NCBI RefSeq assembly: GCF_001879695.1
Contig: NZ_MNBL01000084.1
Location: 1 to 64,000, forward strand
Origin: Nioella sediminis
GTDB taxonomy: Bacteria > Pseudomonadota > Alphaproteobacteria > Rhodobacterales > Rhodobacteraceae
DNA length: 64,000 nucleotides
Reading direction: 5' to 3'
Shown here: piece after piece, positions 16,888 to 25,347 of the stretch
Position numbering within the stretch: position 1 is the first letter of the stretch
How the letters are laid out: each line of letters starts with the position of its first letter
Translations under genes and position numbers: made by a program
Notes under the pieces: model-generated
What the model was told of the DNA's origin: nothing
The model's database searches: none
The model's input: the letters and a program-made list of their open reading frames with translations, nothing else

Positions 16888-18098
16888 CCCAGATCCTGCT
16901 TGCCACCCTGCTGATGGTTGCGCTGATCATGGCGCTGGCGCTCGGTGTCATGGCCGCGCGGGCGGTTCTGGTGCCGTCGCGACCCGTTCGCCTGACCGTG
17001 AACGGACGGCGAGAGGTTGAGGCGCGAACTGGGGAGAAGCTGCTGGATGCGCTGAAGGCTGGCGGCATCCCGATGCCCTCTGGCTGTGCCGGGGCGGGCA
17101 CCTGCGGGCTCTGCCGGGTGACCGTCACAGATGCTGGACCACCGCTTGCCACGGAAACCGGGACGCTCGGCAAACCCGCGACGGACAGGGGCGAAAGGCT
17201 CGCCTGCCAGACCGTCCTGCGCGGTGCGCTGTCGGTGCAGGTGCCCGAGGATATCCTGTCGGCGGAACGGTACGAGTGCGAGGTCATTTCCAACCAATCG
17301 CTTGCCCCGCTGATCAAGGAACTGGTGGTCGCCCTGCCCGAAGGGGCGGAATTCGACTTCACCGCCGGGGAATACGGGCAATTGACTGCCCCCGCCTATG
17401 CGCTCGATTTCACCGACATCGACGCAGGTGCGTTTGCCGGGGTCTGGGACAGTCGCGGGCTGCGTAGCCTGTCAGCCCACAGCCCCGAACCGGTGTCTCG
17501 CGCCTATTCCATCGCCAACCGGCCCGAGGATACGGGCAAGGTGGTGTTCAACATCCGCCTCGCGCTGCCGCCTGCGGGCAAACCCGGTGTTCTGCCCGGT
17601 ATCGTGTCCTCCTATCTCTTCGGCCTGAAACCCGGCGACCGGCTGGCCGTGGCCGGGCCCTATGGTACGTTCCGCGTTCGTCCGTCCGACCGGGAGATCG
17701 TGCTGATCGGCGGCGGGGTCGGCATGGCCCCCTTGCGCGCCATCGCCCATGAGCAACTGGCAGGCCCCGGCGCATCACGGCGCATCTCCTATTTCTACGG
17801 CGCACGCAGCCGGTCGGACCTGTTCTATGACGACGAGTTCAAGGCCCTTGCCGCCGCGCATCCGAATTTCAGCTGGACTGTTGCGCTCTCTGACCCTCAG
17901 CCAGAGGACCAATGGACCGGCGAAAGCGGCTTCATCCACGACGTCGCCCTGCGCGCCTATCTGGGCAATCATCCCGCGCCCGATGCCTGCGACTACTACC
18001 TCTGCGGGCCGCCCCTGATGATGCGGGCCGTGATCACCATGCTGGACGACCTCGGGGTCGAGCCGGATTCCATCTTCTTCGACGATTTCGCGAGCTGA
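16884..18098 (+). CDS. nqrF: Na+-translocating NADH:quinone reductase subunit F
   Basis: 404 residues: the NADH-oxidising entry subunit. It has one N-terminal helix ([20 protein letters not shown]), then a plant-type [2Fe-2S] domain with Cys68, Cys74, Cys77 and Cys108 ([11 protein letters not shown]). An FAD domain (RAYSIANRP) and an NADH-binding domain ([23 protein letters not shown]) follow, with the terminal FDDFAS. The frame is open further upstream, but the ATG at 16884 overlaps the nqrE stop and gives the family N terminus. apbE follows after 3 bp. Confidence 0.95.
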   Translation: MTQILLATLLMVALIMALALGVMAARAVLVPSRPVRLTVNGRREVEARTGEKLLDALKAGGIPMPSGCAGAGTCGLCRVTVTDAGPPLATETGTLGKPATDRGERLACQTVLRGALSVQVPEDILSAERYECEVISNQSLAPLIKELVVALPEGAEFDFTAGEYGQLTAPAYALDFTDIDAGAFAGVWDSRGLRSLSAHSPEPVSRAYSIANRPEDTGKVVFNIRLALPPAGKPGVLPGIVSSYLFGLKPGDRLAVAGPYGTFRVRPSDREIVLIGGGVGMAPLRAIAHEQLAGPGASRRISYFYGARSRSDLFYDDEFKALAAAHPNFSWTVALSDPQPEDQWTGESGFIHDVALRAYLGNHPAPDACDYYLCGPPLMMRAVITMLDDLGVEPDSIFFDDFAS

Positions 18099-18101
18099 CC
18101 C

Positions 18102-19052
18102 ATGACCCTGACCCGCCGCCATTTCCTCGCCCTTTCCGCCGCCACCCTGACGGCGCGACCCGCGTTTGCCTCTGATCCGCAGGTGATCGGGGGGCAGGCC
18201 TTCGGGTCCTACTGGCGCGGGGTGTTTGGCAGCGATTTGCCCGCAGGCGATGTCTCGGCTCTGATCAACAGGGTCGTGGCCGATGTGGATGCGCAGATGT
18301 CGCCCTATCAGCCTGGATCGGAGCTGTCGGTCTTCAACCGCGCGGGCCATGCGGCGCTGTCCGGGGACGTGGCCGAGACCACCCGCGCCGCTTTGCAGAT
18401 CGTGTTGGACACGGGCGGGGCGTTTGACCCCACCGTCGGACCATTGGTGGCGCGCTATGGGTTCGGCCCGATCGAAGGGGCCGAGCAGGCGGGCTGGCAG
18501 GCGCTGAGCCTGTCCGGCGACCGGCTGACCCGCGCGGCGGAGGGCATAACGCTGGACCTGTGTGGCATCGCAAAGGGGCACGCGCTGGACCGGATGGCGG
18601 ACGCGTTGGTGGCGGCGGGGGCAGGCGGCTTCGTTCTGGAACTGGGCGGCGAGGTCATTGCCCGTGGCCAGCACCCGGAGGGCCGCGCGTGGCAGGTGGG
18701 TATCGAGGACGGTGCGGGCGGTCTTGCCGGTGTCGCGCGGCTGCAGGGGATGGCCGTCGCAACCTCGGGGCTGTGGGATCAGAGCTACGCCGTCGGGCAG
18801 GGGCGCTATGGCCACCTCATCGACCCGATCACCGGTGCACCTGCGGGTGATACGCTGGCCTCTGTCTCGGTCTTCCATGACCGGGCGTTGATGGCGGACG
18901 GGCTGGCCACAGCGCTCTTTGTGATGGGGGCCACGCAGGCAGCGCACCATGCGCAGGCCAACGGTCTGGCCACGGTCCTCGTGGCACGCAGCGGCGATGT
19001 CACTGTGACCGGTGAAGCGCAAGGGTTCGTCGAGATCGGAGGGTTGGGCTGA
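18102..19052 (+). CDS. apbE: FAD:protein FMN transferase
   Basis: 316-residue ApbE that transfers FMN from FAD to threonine in S/T-G-A-T motifs. The N terminus MTLTRRHFLALSAATLTARPAFA reads as a Tat-style or lipoprotein-less export signal, fitting a periplasmic enzyme. Family motifs are MSPYQPGSELSVFN, DLCGIAKGHALDRMAD, LELGGEVIARG and LIDPITGAPA. It lies inside the nqr operon, where NqrC (Thr225) is the evident substrate; the NqrB encoded here shows no acceptor site. Confidence 0.93.
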   Translation: MTLTRRHFLALSAATLTARPAFASDPQVIGGQAFGSYWRGVFGSDLPAGDVSALINRVVADVDAQMSPYQPGSELSVFNRAGHAALSGDVAETTRAALQIVLDTGGAFDPTVGPLVARYGFGPIEGAEQAGWQALSLSGDRLTRAAEGITLDLCGIAKGHALDRMADALVAAGAGGFVLELGGEVIARGQHPEGRAWQVGIEDGAGGLAGVARLQGMAVATSGLWDQSYAVGQGRYGHLIDPITGAPAGDTLASVSVFHDRALMADGLATALFVMGATQAAHHAQANGLATVLVARSGDVTVTGEAQGFVEIGGLG

Positions 19053-19207
19053 TGGGTGTCTTTCTGGCGGTTCTGGCCGTCTTCCTTCTGGCAGCCCTGG
19101 GCCTTGGCCTTGGGCTTCTGTTCGGGGGCAAACCCGTGCAGGGCAGTTGCAGCGGCCTGTCTTGCGGGGCCTGTGAGACCTGTCCGAACCGGAAGGCAAG
19201 CGAATGA
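19052..19207 (+). CDS. nqrM: NqrM, small membrane assembly factor of the Nqr complex
   Basis: 51-residue product overlapping the apbE stop (TGATG) and the next gene by 4 bp. One hydrophobic helix (VFLAVLAVFLLAALGLGLGL) is followed by GGKPVQGSCSGLSCGACETC, a four-cysteine tail. This matches the NqrM (DUF539) family, needed in Vibrio to insert iron into the NqrD/E site. Size, cysteine pattern and position directly after apbE support the call. Confidence 0.88.
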   Translation: MGVFLAVLAVFLLAALGLGLGLLFGGKPVQGSCSGLSCGACETCPNRKASE

Positions 19208-19599
19208 CTCAAGGCGCCACGATAGACCGCTACATGAGCCGCAACCTCGTGACCCTGTCGCCGGATACGGAGGTGACCCGCGCCGTGGCCACCCTGATCG
19301 AATATGACATTTCCGCCGCCCCGGTGGTGGATGATCTGGGTCGGCTTGTGGGCATCCTGACCGCCAGGGACTGTTTCCGCGCGGTGCTGCATGCCCACTA
19401 CCATCAGGAGCTTGGCGACACTGTCGCGGGTTACATGACCGCTGATGTGACAACACTCGACACCGGTATGGGCGTTGTCGCCGCCGCGCAGGCGTTCATG
19501 GACAGCAATCACCGCCGCTATCCGGTGATGCAGGACGGGCGGCTTGTGGGCATCATCACCCGAATGGACCTGCTGCGCGCGTTTCAGGCGGAAGGCTAG
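19204..19599 (+). CDS. CBS-domain pair protein
   Basis: 131 residues consisting of two CBS modules: IDRYMSRNLVTLSPDTEVTR with VGILTARDCFRAVL, and GYMTADVTTLDTGMG with VGIITRMDLLRAF. Such stand-alone pairs bind adenine nucleotides and regulate partners. It overlaps nqrM by 4 bp and is the last gene of the nqr operon. A nucleotide-sensing role toward the sodium pump is an inference from linkage. Its end overlaps the convergent LysR gene by 4 bp. Confidence 0.88.
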   Translation: MTQGATIDRYMSRNLVTLSPDTEVTRAVATLIEYDISAAPVVDDLGRLVGILTARDCFRAVLHAHYHQELGDTVAGYMTADVTTLDTGMGVVAAAQAFMDSNHRRYPVMQDGRLVGIITRMDLLRAFQAEG

Positions 19600-20573
19600 G
19601 GCAGGCTCAGGGCCTCTCGCCCGACCGGTCCCATCTGTCGGGTGATCTGATCCGTCAGGCTTTGTGCGGCCATGTGGGCCACCTGTTCCGGCAGGTTCCC
19701 CAGTTCCCCGGCCCGGGCGACAACGGTGATCGAGCGTGAGAAGCTGGCGGCAGGCAGCGGGCGCAGTGACAGAGGCATCTGTTCCACAAACCCGTCGATC
19801 AGCAGGCTTGGGGTCAGGATGGTAAAGCCCAAGCCCTGCGCCACGCAGGCGGTGACCATACTGGACCGGTCCGCCTGAATGACCCTGGGAACCGCCAGTT
19901 TCAGCCGCCGCAGATGCTGTTCCGTGCGCCGCCCGACACTGGTTGTGGCGGCAAAGCGTACCAGTGGCAGGTGTTCGAGGATGTCGGACAGCGACCCGCT
20001 AGGGCCACGGTAGCGTTCGGGCAGGACCAGCAGAAAGGTCTCGGTCAGCACGTCATGCCGTTCCAGCCCGTCCATGTCGTAAAACGGGTTCGAGGTGACC
20101 ACCAGATCGGCGCGTTTGCTGCGCAACAGCGCTTCGTGATCGCCGCTCTGGCCCGCATGCAGGGTCAGATCCTCGACCCCGAAATCGGCCTTGGTCAGAT
20201 TGACCAGCGGCGGGGTCAGGGTGGTGGCGATGGAGGCCAGCATTCCCACCCGCAGCACGCTGATCGGGCGGGGCCCCTCGTGGCGCATGGAGGTTGCGAG
20301 GTCTTCGATGCTGTTCAGGATGCGCTGTGCGTGACGCAGGCAGAGCTCGCCCGCCTGCGTCAGTCTGAGCGGCCTGACGGAGCGGTCCACCAGCCGCGCG
20401 TCGCAGGCCTCTTCCAGCGAGGCCAGTTGTTGCGAGGCCGCCGATTGGGTGATGCCAAGCAGTTTCGCTGCGCGGGTCACCTGGCGGGTTTCGGCAATGG
20501 CCACGAAGACCTCCAGTGCGGTGACAAGGTTCTTGTCGGACAGCAGCCGCGAGGACAGTTTTTCCTGCATCAT
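19596..20573 (-). CDS. LysR-family transcriptional regulator
   Basis: 325 residues. The N-terminal HTH is in VTALEVFVAIAETRQVTRAA followed by LLGITQSAASQQLASLEEAC. An effector domain from ~95 includes VLRVGMLASIATTLTPPLVN. The ATG at 20573 is followed by another at 20570; either may be used. It is divergent from the MttB-family gene, with 84 bp between starts, so it most likely controls the methyltransferase/dehydrogenase array. No convincing T-N11-A dyad stood out in the gap. Confidence 0.9.
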   Translation of the reverse strand: MMQEKLSSRLLSDKNLVTALEVFVAIAETRQVTRAAKLLGITQSAASQQLASLEEACDARLVDRSVRPLRLTQAGELCLRHAQRILNSIEDLATSMRHEGPRPISVLRVGMLASIATTLTPPLVNLTKADFGVEDLTLHAGQSGDHEALLRSKRADLVVTSNPFYDMDGLERHDVLTETFLLVLPERYRGPSGSLSDILEHLPLVRFAATTSVGRRTEQHLRRLKLAVPRVIQADRSSMVTACVAQGLGFTILTPSLLIDGFVEQMPLSLRPLPAASFSRSITVVARAGELGNLPEQVAHMAAQSLTDQITRQMGPVGREALSLP

Positions 20574-20657
20574 AAGAATACCTAATGCTGTGTGGTTTCA
20601 TTTGCCGTGGTGCGGGCCGTTGGGTCAAGCTCTGGTGAGGCGAAACAGGGGTTTGGC

Positions 20658-22169
20658 ATGGCGAGGCGCGGCAAGAGACGGGAGGTGGATCAAAGCACCA
20701 TTCGCGCGCCTTATGTTGATCGCAAGATCGGTCCGCTGCCGGTTCTGTCGCAGGAAGGGCTGGAGCTGATCGAGGCCAATGCCGACCGCATCCTTGCTGA
20801 AACGGGCATGGAGTTTCACGATGATCCAGAGATTCTACAGATCTTCGCCGAGGCCGGGTGTGATGTGGAGGGCACGCGGGTGCGGTTCGTGCCCGGTTTC
20901 TGCCGCCGGACCATCACCGCGACAGCCCCCGCAAGCTACACGCAACACGCCCGCAATCCCGCGAAATCGGTTCGTGTGGGCGGCAGCACCAGCGTGCTCT
21001 GCCCCTCCTGGGGGCCGCCCTTCGTGCACGACCTCGACCGAGGCCGGCGCTATGCGTCCTACGAGGATTTCACCGATCTGGTGAAACTGCACCACATGAT
21101 CCCCTGGCTGCATCATTCCGGCGGTGTGGTCTGCGAACCGGTGGACCTGCCCGCCAACAAGCGCCATCTCGACATGCTCTACGCCCATATCCGCTGGTCC
21201 GACCGGCCCTTCATGGGGGCCTTTATCGGGGCGGAACGGGCGGGGCACGCGATTGATATGGCGCGGATTCTGTTCGGCGCGGATTACGTGGCGCAGAACC
21301 CGGTTCTTTACTGCGTGTCGAACACCAACGCGCCATTGGTCATGGATGCGCATATGTCCGGGGCGCTGAAAACCTATGCCCGTGCGGGCCAGCCGGTGGC
21401 CTGCACGCCCTGGACCCTGACCGGCGCGATGAGCCCCACGACCGTCGCTGGAACGCTGGCGCAGGTGCTGGCAGAGGCGATGGCCTGCCTTGCGCTGGTG
21501 CAACTGATCAATCCGGGCGCGCCCTGCCTGATGGGCTCCTTCGCGTCGACCATGTCGATGCAGACCGGCGCGCCTACCTTCGGCACGCCAGAAGCGGGGC
21601 AAATGGTGCTGGCGGCGGGCCAACTGGCGCGGCGGCTCGGGGTGCCGTTTCATACCGTTGGCACGCTGTCCGCGTCCAAACTGCCGGACGGGCAAAGCCA
21701 GCAGGAGGGCACCTGGGGCCTGCTCATGTCGATGTTCGCGGGCGCCAACATGATCAACCACGCCACCGGCTGGCTGGAGGGCGGGCTGGTCACGGGATAT
21801 GAGAAAACCATGATGGACGCGGATCTGTGCGGCAAGGTTGCGAGGTTCTTTGACGGTATCGACCTGTCCGAGAACGCGCAGGCGATGGAGGCGATTGCCG
21901 AAACCGGGCCGGGCAAGCATTTCCTGGGGGCCGAGCATACGCAGGCAAATTTCCTCGGGGCGCTGTTCCGGCCCGACCTACCCGACAACAATTCCTATGA
22001 ACACTGGTCCGGGGCGGGCGGGCTCGACATGGCACAACGGGCGAATGCACTGTGGAAACAGCGCTTGGCAGAGTATGAAGATCCGGGGTTGGACCCCGCG
22101 ATTGACGAGGCGTTGCAAGACTATATCTCGCGTCGCAAATCCGAGACCGAAGACAGGGCCTATTTCTGA
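20658..22169 (+). CDS. Non-pyrrolysine MttB-family (trimethylamine/betaine) methyltransferase
   Basis: 503 residues from the ATG at 20658 (AGGGG about 7 bases upstream). The MttB superfamily is recognisable by GLELIEANADRILAETGMEF, the central MGAFIGAERAGHAIDMARIL, and LGVPFHTVGTLSASKLPDGQ. There is no internal amber codon, so this is the non-Pyl branch, whose characterised members demethylate glycine betaine, proline betaine, carnitine or gamma-butyrobetaine via a corrinoid protein. No corrinoid protein or activator gene is in the window. The downstream demethylating dehydrogenases suggest a methylated amine substrate. Confidence 0.9.
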   Translation: MARRGKRREVDQSTIRAPYVDRKIGPLPVLSQEGLELIEANADRILAETGMEFHDDPEILQIFAEAGCDVEGTRVRFVPGFCRRTITATAPASYTQHARNPAKSVRVGGSTSVLCPSWGPPFVHDLDRGRRYASYEDFTDLVKLHHMIPWLHHSGGVVCEPVDLPANKRHLDMLYAHIRWSDRPFMGAFIGAERAGHAIDMARILFGADYVAQNPVLYCVSNTNAPLVMDAHMSGALKTYARAGQPVACTPWTLTGAMSPTTVAGTLAQVLAEAMACLALVQLINPGAPCLMGSFASTMSMQTGAPTFGTPEAGQMVLAAGQLARRLGVPFHTVGTLSASKLPDGQSQQEGTWGLLMSMFAGANMINHATGWLEGGLVTGYEKTMMDADLCGKVARFFDGIDLSENAQAMEAIAETGPGKHFLGAEHTQANFLGALFRPDLPDNNSYEHWSGAGGLDMAQRANALWKQRLAEYEDPGLDPAIDEALQDYISRRKSETEDRAYF

Positions 22170-22906
22170 TGCGCGTCCTCGTCCGCCGCCTGGCAGAGCA
22201 GATCGTAGAACGGCCGGTGATGCGCGTCGAAATCAGTATAAGGCGCGCCGAGCGCCTCCAGTTCGGTCCTGTAATCCCGGTCCTCCGCCGGTTTGATCCC
22301 CGTGGAGGACAGAACCTCGGCATGCCACGCCTCAACCGATTTCCAACCCTCGGGCACGTCGCTGTCCCAGCTCAGCGCCTCGGGGCAATCGGGCAACCCC
22401 ACGGCCTGCCAATAGCGCGCCATCTGCCCCGCAGGGTCTGCCCTCAGCGCCGCCGAGCGGATGACGACCGGCTTCAACCCCGCCGCGCGCAACTGCTGAT
22501 AAAGCCGCCACAGCCCCTCGATCCCCACCTCTTCGCAGGCGAAGCCGGGGTCTTTGCGGTGATAGGACAGGATGCTTTCCGCCGGATCGCGGACAAGGAA
22601 GGCATGGCTCATGGCGCGCATGAAATCGGGGTCGGCGGGCAGGCTGTCCTGCACGTAATAGGCCATGTCCTTGAAGAACACGGGGGCATCCGTGCCAAGC
22701 CTCAGGATCATGTCACGGATGCCCGCGTAGTCGGTCGGATGGTCCGGTTCCGGCTCGAAATTCTCGAAGGGTTTGTTCCCCGCGCCGATGTAATAGTCAT
22801 ACATGAAGGGTTCATGCAGAACGGTCAGATCGCCCCTTTGCCGCATGATGCGTTCAAAGGCGGTCGAGACGGAGCGGGGGTGGCACCAGAGCGCGTGAAT
22901 GGTCAT
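22160..22906 (-). CDS. Sulfotransferase-family protein
   Basis: 248 residues from the ATG at 22906. The N-terminal HPRSVSTAFERIM is the PAPS 5'-phosphosulfate loop of sulfotransferases, and AMSHAFLVRDPAESILSYHR is the 3'-phosphate-binding helix. Such proteins are often annotated as branched-chain aminotransferase-like or sulfotransferase family. It is convergent with, and overlaps by 10 bp, the MttB-family gene, and its start faces the next plus-strand gene. The substrate is unknown; it may be unrelated to the surrounding array. Confidence 0.75.
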   Translation of the reverse strand: MTIHALWCHPRSVSTAFERIMRQRGDLTVLHEPFMYDYYIGAGNKPFENFEPEPDHPTDYAGIRDMILRLGTDAPVFFKDMAYYVQDSLPADPDFMRAMSHAFLVRDPAESILSYHRKDPGFACEEVGIEGLWRLYQQLRAAGLKPVVIRSAALRADPAGQMARYWQAVGLPDCPEALSWDSDVPEGWKSVEAWHAEVLSSTGIKPAEDRDYRTELEALGAPYTDFDAHHRPFYDLLCQAADEDAHQK

Positions 22907-22965
22907 GCCTGCGAAGCTGCGCCGGTTCGAATGCCCTGTCAATTCCCCGCGATAGGAGGCCCCGC

Positions 22966-25347
22966 ATGAGCCGCACCATCATCATCGGCGGCGGGGCGAT
23001 TGGCCTGTCACTGGCCTATCACCTGGCGCAGCGTGGGGCGCGCGATGTGGTGCTCTTGGAAAGAAACCAGTTGACCTCCGGCACCAGCTGGCACGCGGCA
23101 GGGATCGTTGGCCCGCTGCGCGCAACGCCCAACATGACGCGCCTGGCGATGTATGCCGGTGAGTTGTTTCCACGGCTGGAGGCCGAAACGGGGCTGTCGA
23201 CCGGCTATCGCAAGACCGGCGGCTATTGGCTGGCGCGGGTGCCGGAACGGATGGACGAGTTGCACCGGATTGCAGCCCTCGGGCGGCATCTCGGGTTGTC
23301 ACCCCGGATGGTCGGTCCCGATGATCTGGCCCGCGATCTGCCTTGCGTCGATCCAGCTGGTCTGGTCGGAGTGATGGACGTGGCCGAGGATGCCAGCGTC
23401 AATCCGGTCGACCTGTGCATGGCCTATGCGCGGGCGGCGAAGGCCTCCGGGGTCACCATCCGTGAAAACACGGGCGTGGAGCGTCTGCTGACCGACGGGG
23501 GCCGGGTAACTGGCGTGAAGCTGGCGGATGGCACCGAGATGCAGGGCGACAACGTGGCCCTGTGTGCAGGCGCATGGTCCAAGCACTTGGCCGCCACGGC
23601 GGGACTGGCGCTGCCCCTGCAACCGGTTGAGCATATGTATGTGGTCACCGAACCCCGCCCCGACTTCGCGGGCTTCCCGGTGTTGCGCGATCTCGACCGG
23701 GGAATCTATATCAAGGGCGATACCGGCAAGCTAGTGATCGGTGGGTTTGAACCGAATGCCAAATGCTGGGACCCGCATGGGCCGGAAGGAAACCGACCTT
23801 TCCTTGAGATGGCCGAGGATTGGGACCAGTTCACCCCCTTCATGGAGGCGGCGCTGGATCTGATCCCGGCCCTTGAGACCACCGGTATTCAGCATTTCAT
23901 GAACGGGCCGGAGAGTTTCACCGCAGATACCAAACCACTCATTGGGCAGGCCCCCGGCATGGACGGGCTCTTCGTGGCGGCGGGGATGAATTCTGTCGGG
24001 GTGATGTCGTCGGCAGGTGTCGGCCGGGTGCTGGCCGATTGGATCGTGGACGGAACCCCGCCCATGGATCTGTGGGAAGTCGATATCGCCCGCTGCGATC
24101 CGCTTGCCGCCAGCGACACCCACATGGCCGCGCGGATGGAGGAGGCGGTGGCCGACCTCTTCGCCCTGCACTGGCCATTCAAACAGCCCAAGGCCGGGCG
24201 GGGACTGCGGGTGTCACCCTTGCACGATCGTTGGCAGGCGCAAGGCGCCGTCTTTGGCCTGACCGCCGGGTGGGAGCGCGGGTTGTGGTATGCCGAGCGT
24301 GAGGCCGAGCGCAGCTTGCCCTATTCCATCGGCGCGCAACCATGGGAGCCCATCGTCGTACGTGAAGCCGCGCGGATGCAGACCGGGACCGTCCTGCTCG
24401 ATCTCTCGCCGTTCAGCAAATTCCACATCCACGGGCCACAGGCCCTGGCCTTCATGGAGCGGATCGCCTGTTCGCGAATGGACGTGACCGAGGGAAAGGT
24501 CGTCTACACCCAGCTTCTGAACGCCAAAGGCGGGATCGAGGCGGATGTGACCGTGACGCGGCTGGCCGCCGACCGCTTCCGCCTGACCTCCGGCGCCGTG
24601 ACCCGCTGGCGCGACGGGGCGTACTTGCGCCGGGCGTCCCAAAGCTTCGACGTGACCATCACCGACGTGACCGAGGAAACTTGCGTAATCGGCGCCATGG
24701 GCGCGGGCGCGCGGGATCTGCTGACGGCGGTGGCGGGCGATCACTGGCAGGATTTCCCCTTCGCCTCCGCCCGCACGATCCCTTTCGCACGCAGGGACGT
24801 CCGCGCCACGCGGATCAGCTTCGTGGGCGAGCTCGGATGGGAACTGACCGCAACACCTGAAGTTGCCGGGCCACTCTTTGATCAGCTCATCGCGGCAGGT
24901 GCGCGACCCATGGGGCATTACGCGGTGGATGCCTGCCGGTTGGAAAAGGGCTTCGTCCACTGGGGCCATGACGTCGGGCCGGAGATCACACCGCTGGAGG
25001 CTGGCTTGGGTTTCTGCGTCGATTGGTCGAAGGACTTCACCGGCAAACCTGCGCTGGAGGCACAGCGCGGGAACCTCGCCCGCAAGCTGGTGCTCTTGCA
25101 GGTCGAGGGTAACCCGCTGGTATTGCATGACGAACCGGTTTGGGAGGGGGGGCGTGTCGTGGGGCTGACGACGTCCGGCGGCAAAGGCGCGCGGACCGGG
25201 CTGACACTGGCCTTCGCGCTGATCGACCTCACCGATACGCCGCTTGCAGACCGGCAGTTCGAGATCGACATCGCAGGGGAACGCTACCCGGCCAAAGTGC
25301 TGCGAAAGCCCCCCTATGATCCCAAAGGTGAAAGGATGCGCGCATGA
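22966..25347 (+). CDS. Covalent-FAD N-methyl dehydrogenase with GcvT domain (DMGDH/SarDH family), copy 1
   Basis: 793 residues, the usual length for dimethylglycine/sarcosine dehydrogenases. The Rossmann motif GGGAIG (8-13) is followed by SGTSWHAAG, whose His43 matches the histidine that carries FAD covalently in the family. A DAO domain runs to ~370, the FAO_M linker to ~430, and a C-terminal GcvT-type folate domain from ~430 (PLHDRWQAQGAVFG; VDACRLEKGFVHWGHD). AGGAGG precedes the ATG. It would oxidise an N-methyl group and hand formaldehyde to tetrahydrofolate. It overlaps the next paralog by 4 bp. Confidence 0.9.
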   Translation: MSRTIIIGGGAIGLSLAYHLAQRGARDVVLLERNQLTSGTSWHAAGIVGPLRATPNMTRLAMYAGELFPRLEAETGLSTGYRKTGGYWLARVPERMDELHRIAALGRHLGLSPRMVGPDDLARDLPCVDPAGLVGVMDVAEDASVNPVDLCMAYARAAKASGVTIRENTGVERLLTDGGRVTGVKLADGTEMQGDNVALCAGAWSKHLAATAGLALPLQPVEHMYVVTEPRPDFAGFPVLRDLDRGIYIKGDTGKLVIGGFEPNAKCWDPHGPEGNRPFLEMAEDWDQFTPFMEAALDLIPALETTGIQHFMNGPESFTADTKPLIGQAPGMDGLFVAAGMNSVGVMSSAGVGRVLADWIVDGTPPMDLWEVDIARCDPLAASDTHMAARMEEAVADLFALHWPFKQPKAGRGLRVSPLHDRWQAQGAVFGLTAGWERGLWYAEREAERSLPYSIGAQPWEPIVVREAARMQTGTVLLDLSPFSKFHIHGPQALAFMERIACSRMDVTEGKVVYTQLLNAKGGIEADVTVTRLAADRFRLTSGAVTRWRDGAYLRRASQSFDVTITDVTEETCVIGAMGAGARDLLTAVAGDHWQDFPFASARTIPFARRDVRATRISFVGELGWELTATPEVAGPLFDQLIAAGARPMGHYAVDACRLEKGFVHWGHDVGPEITPLEAGLGFCVDWSKDFTGKPALEAQRGNLARKLVLLQVEGNPLVLHDEPVWEGGRVVGLTTSGGKGARTGLTLAFALIDLTDTPLADRQFEIDIAGERYPAKVLRKPPYDPKGERMRA

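Noticed and set aside
20658-22169. Possible pyrrolysine (amber read-through) trimethylamine methyltransferase
   Set aside because: The frame has no internal TAG and is full length, so this is the non-Pyl branch.
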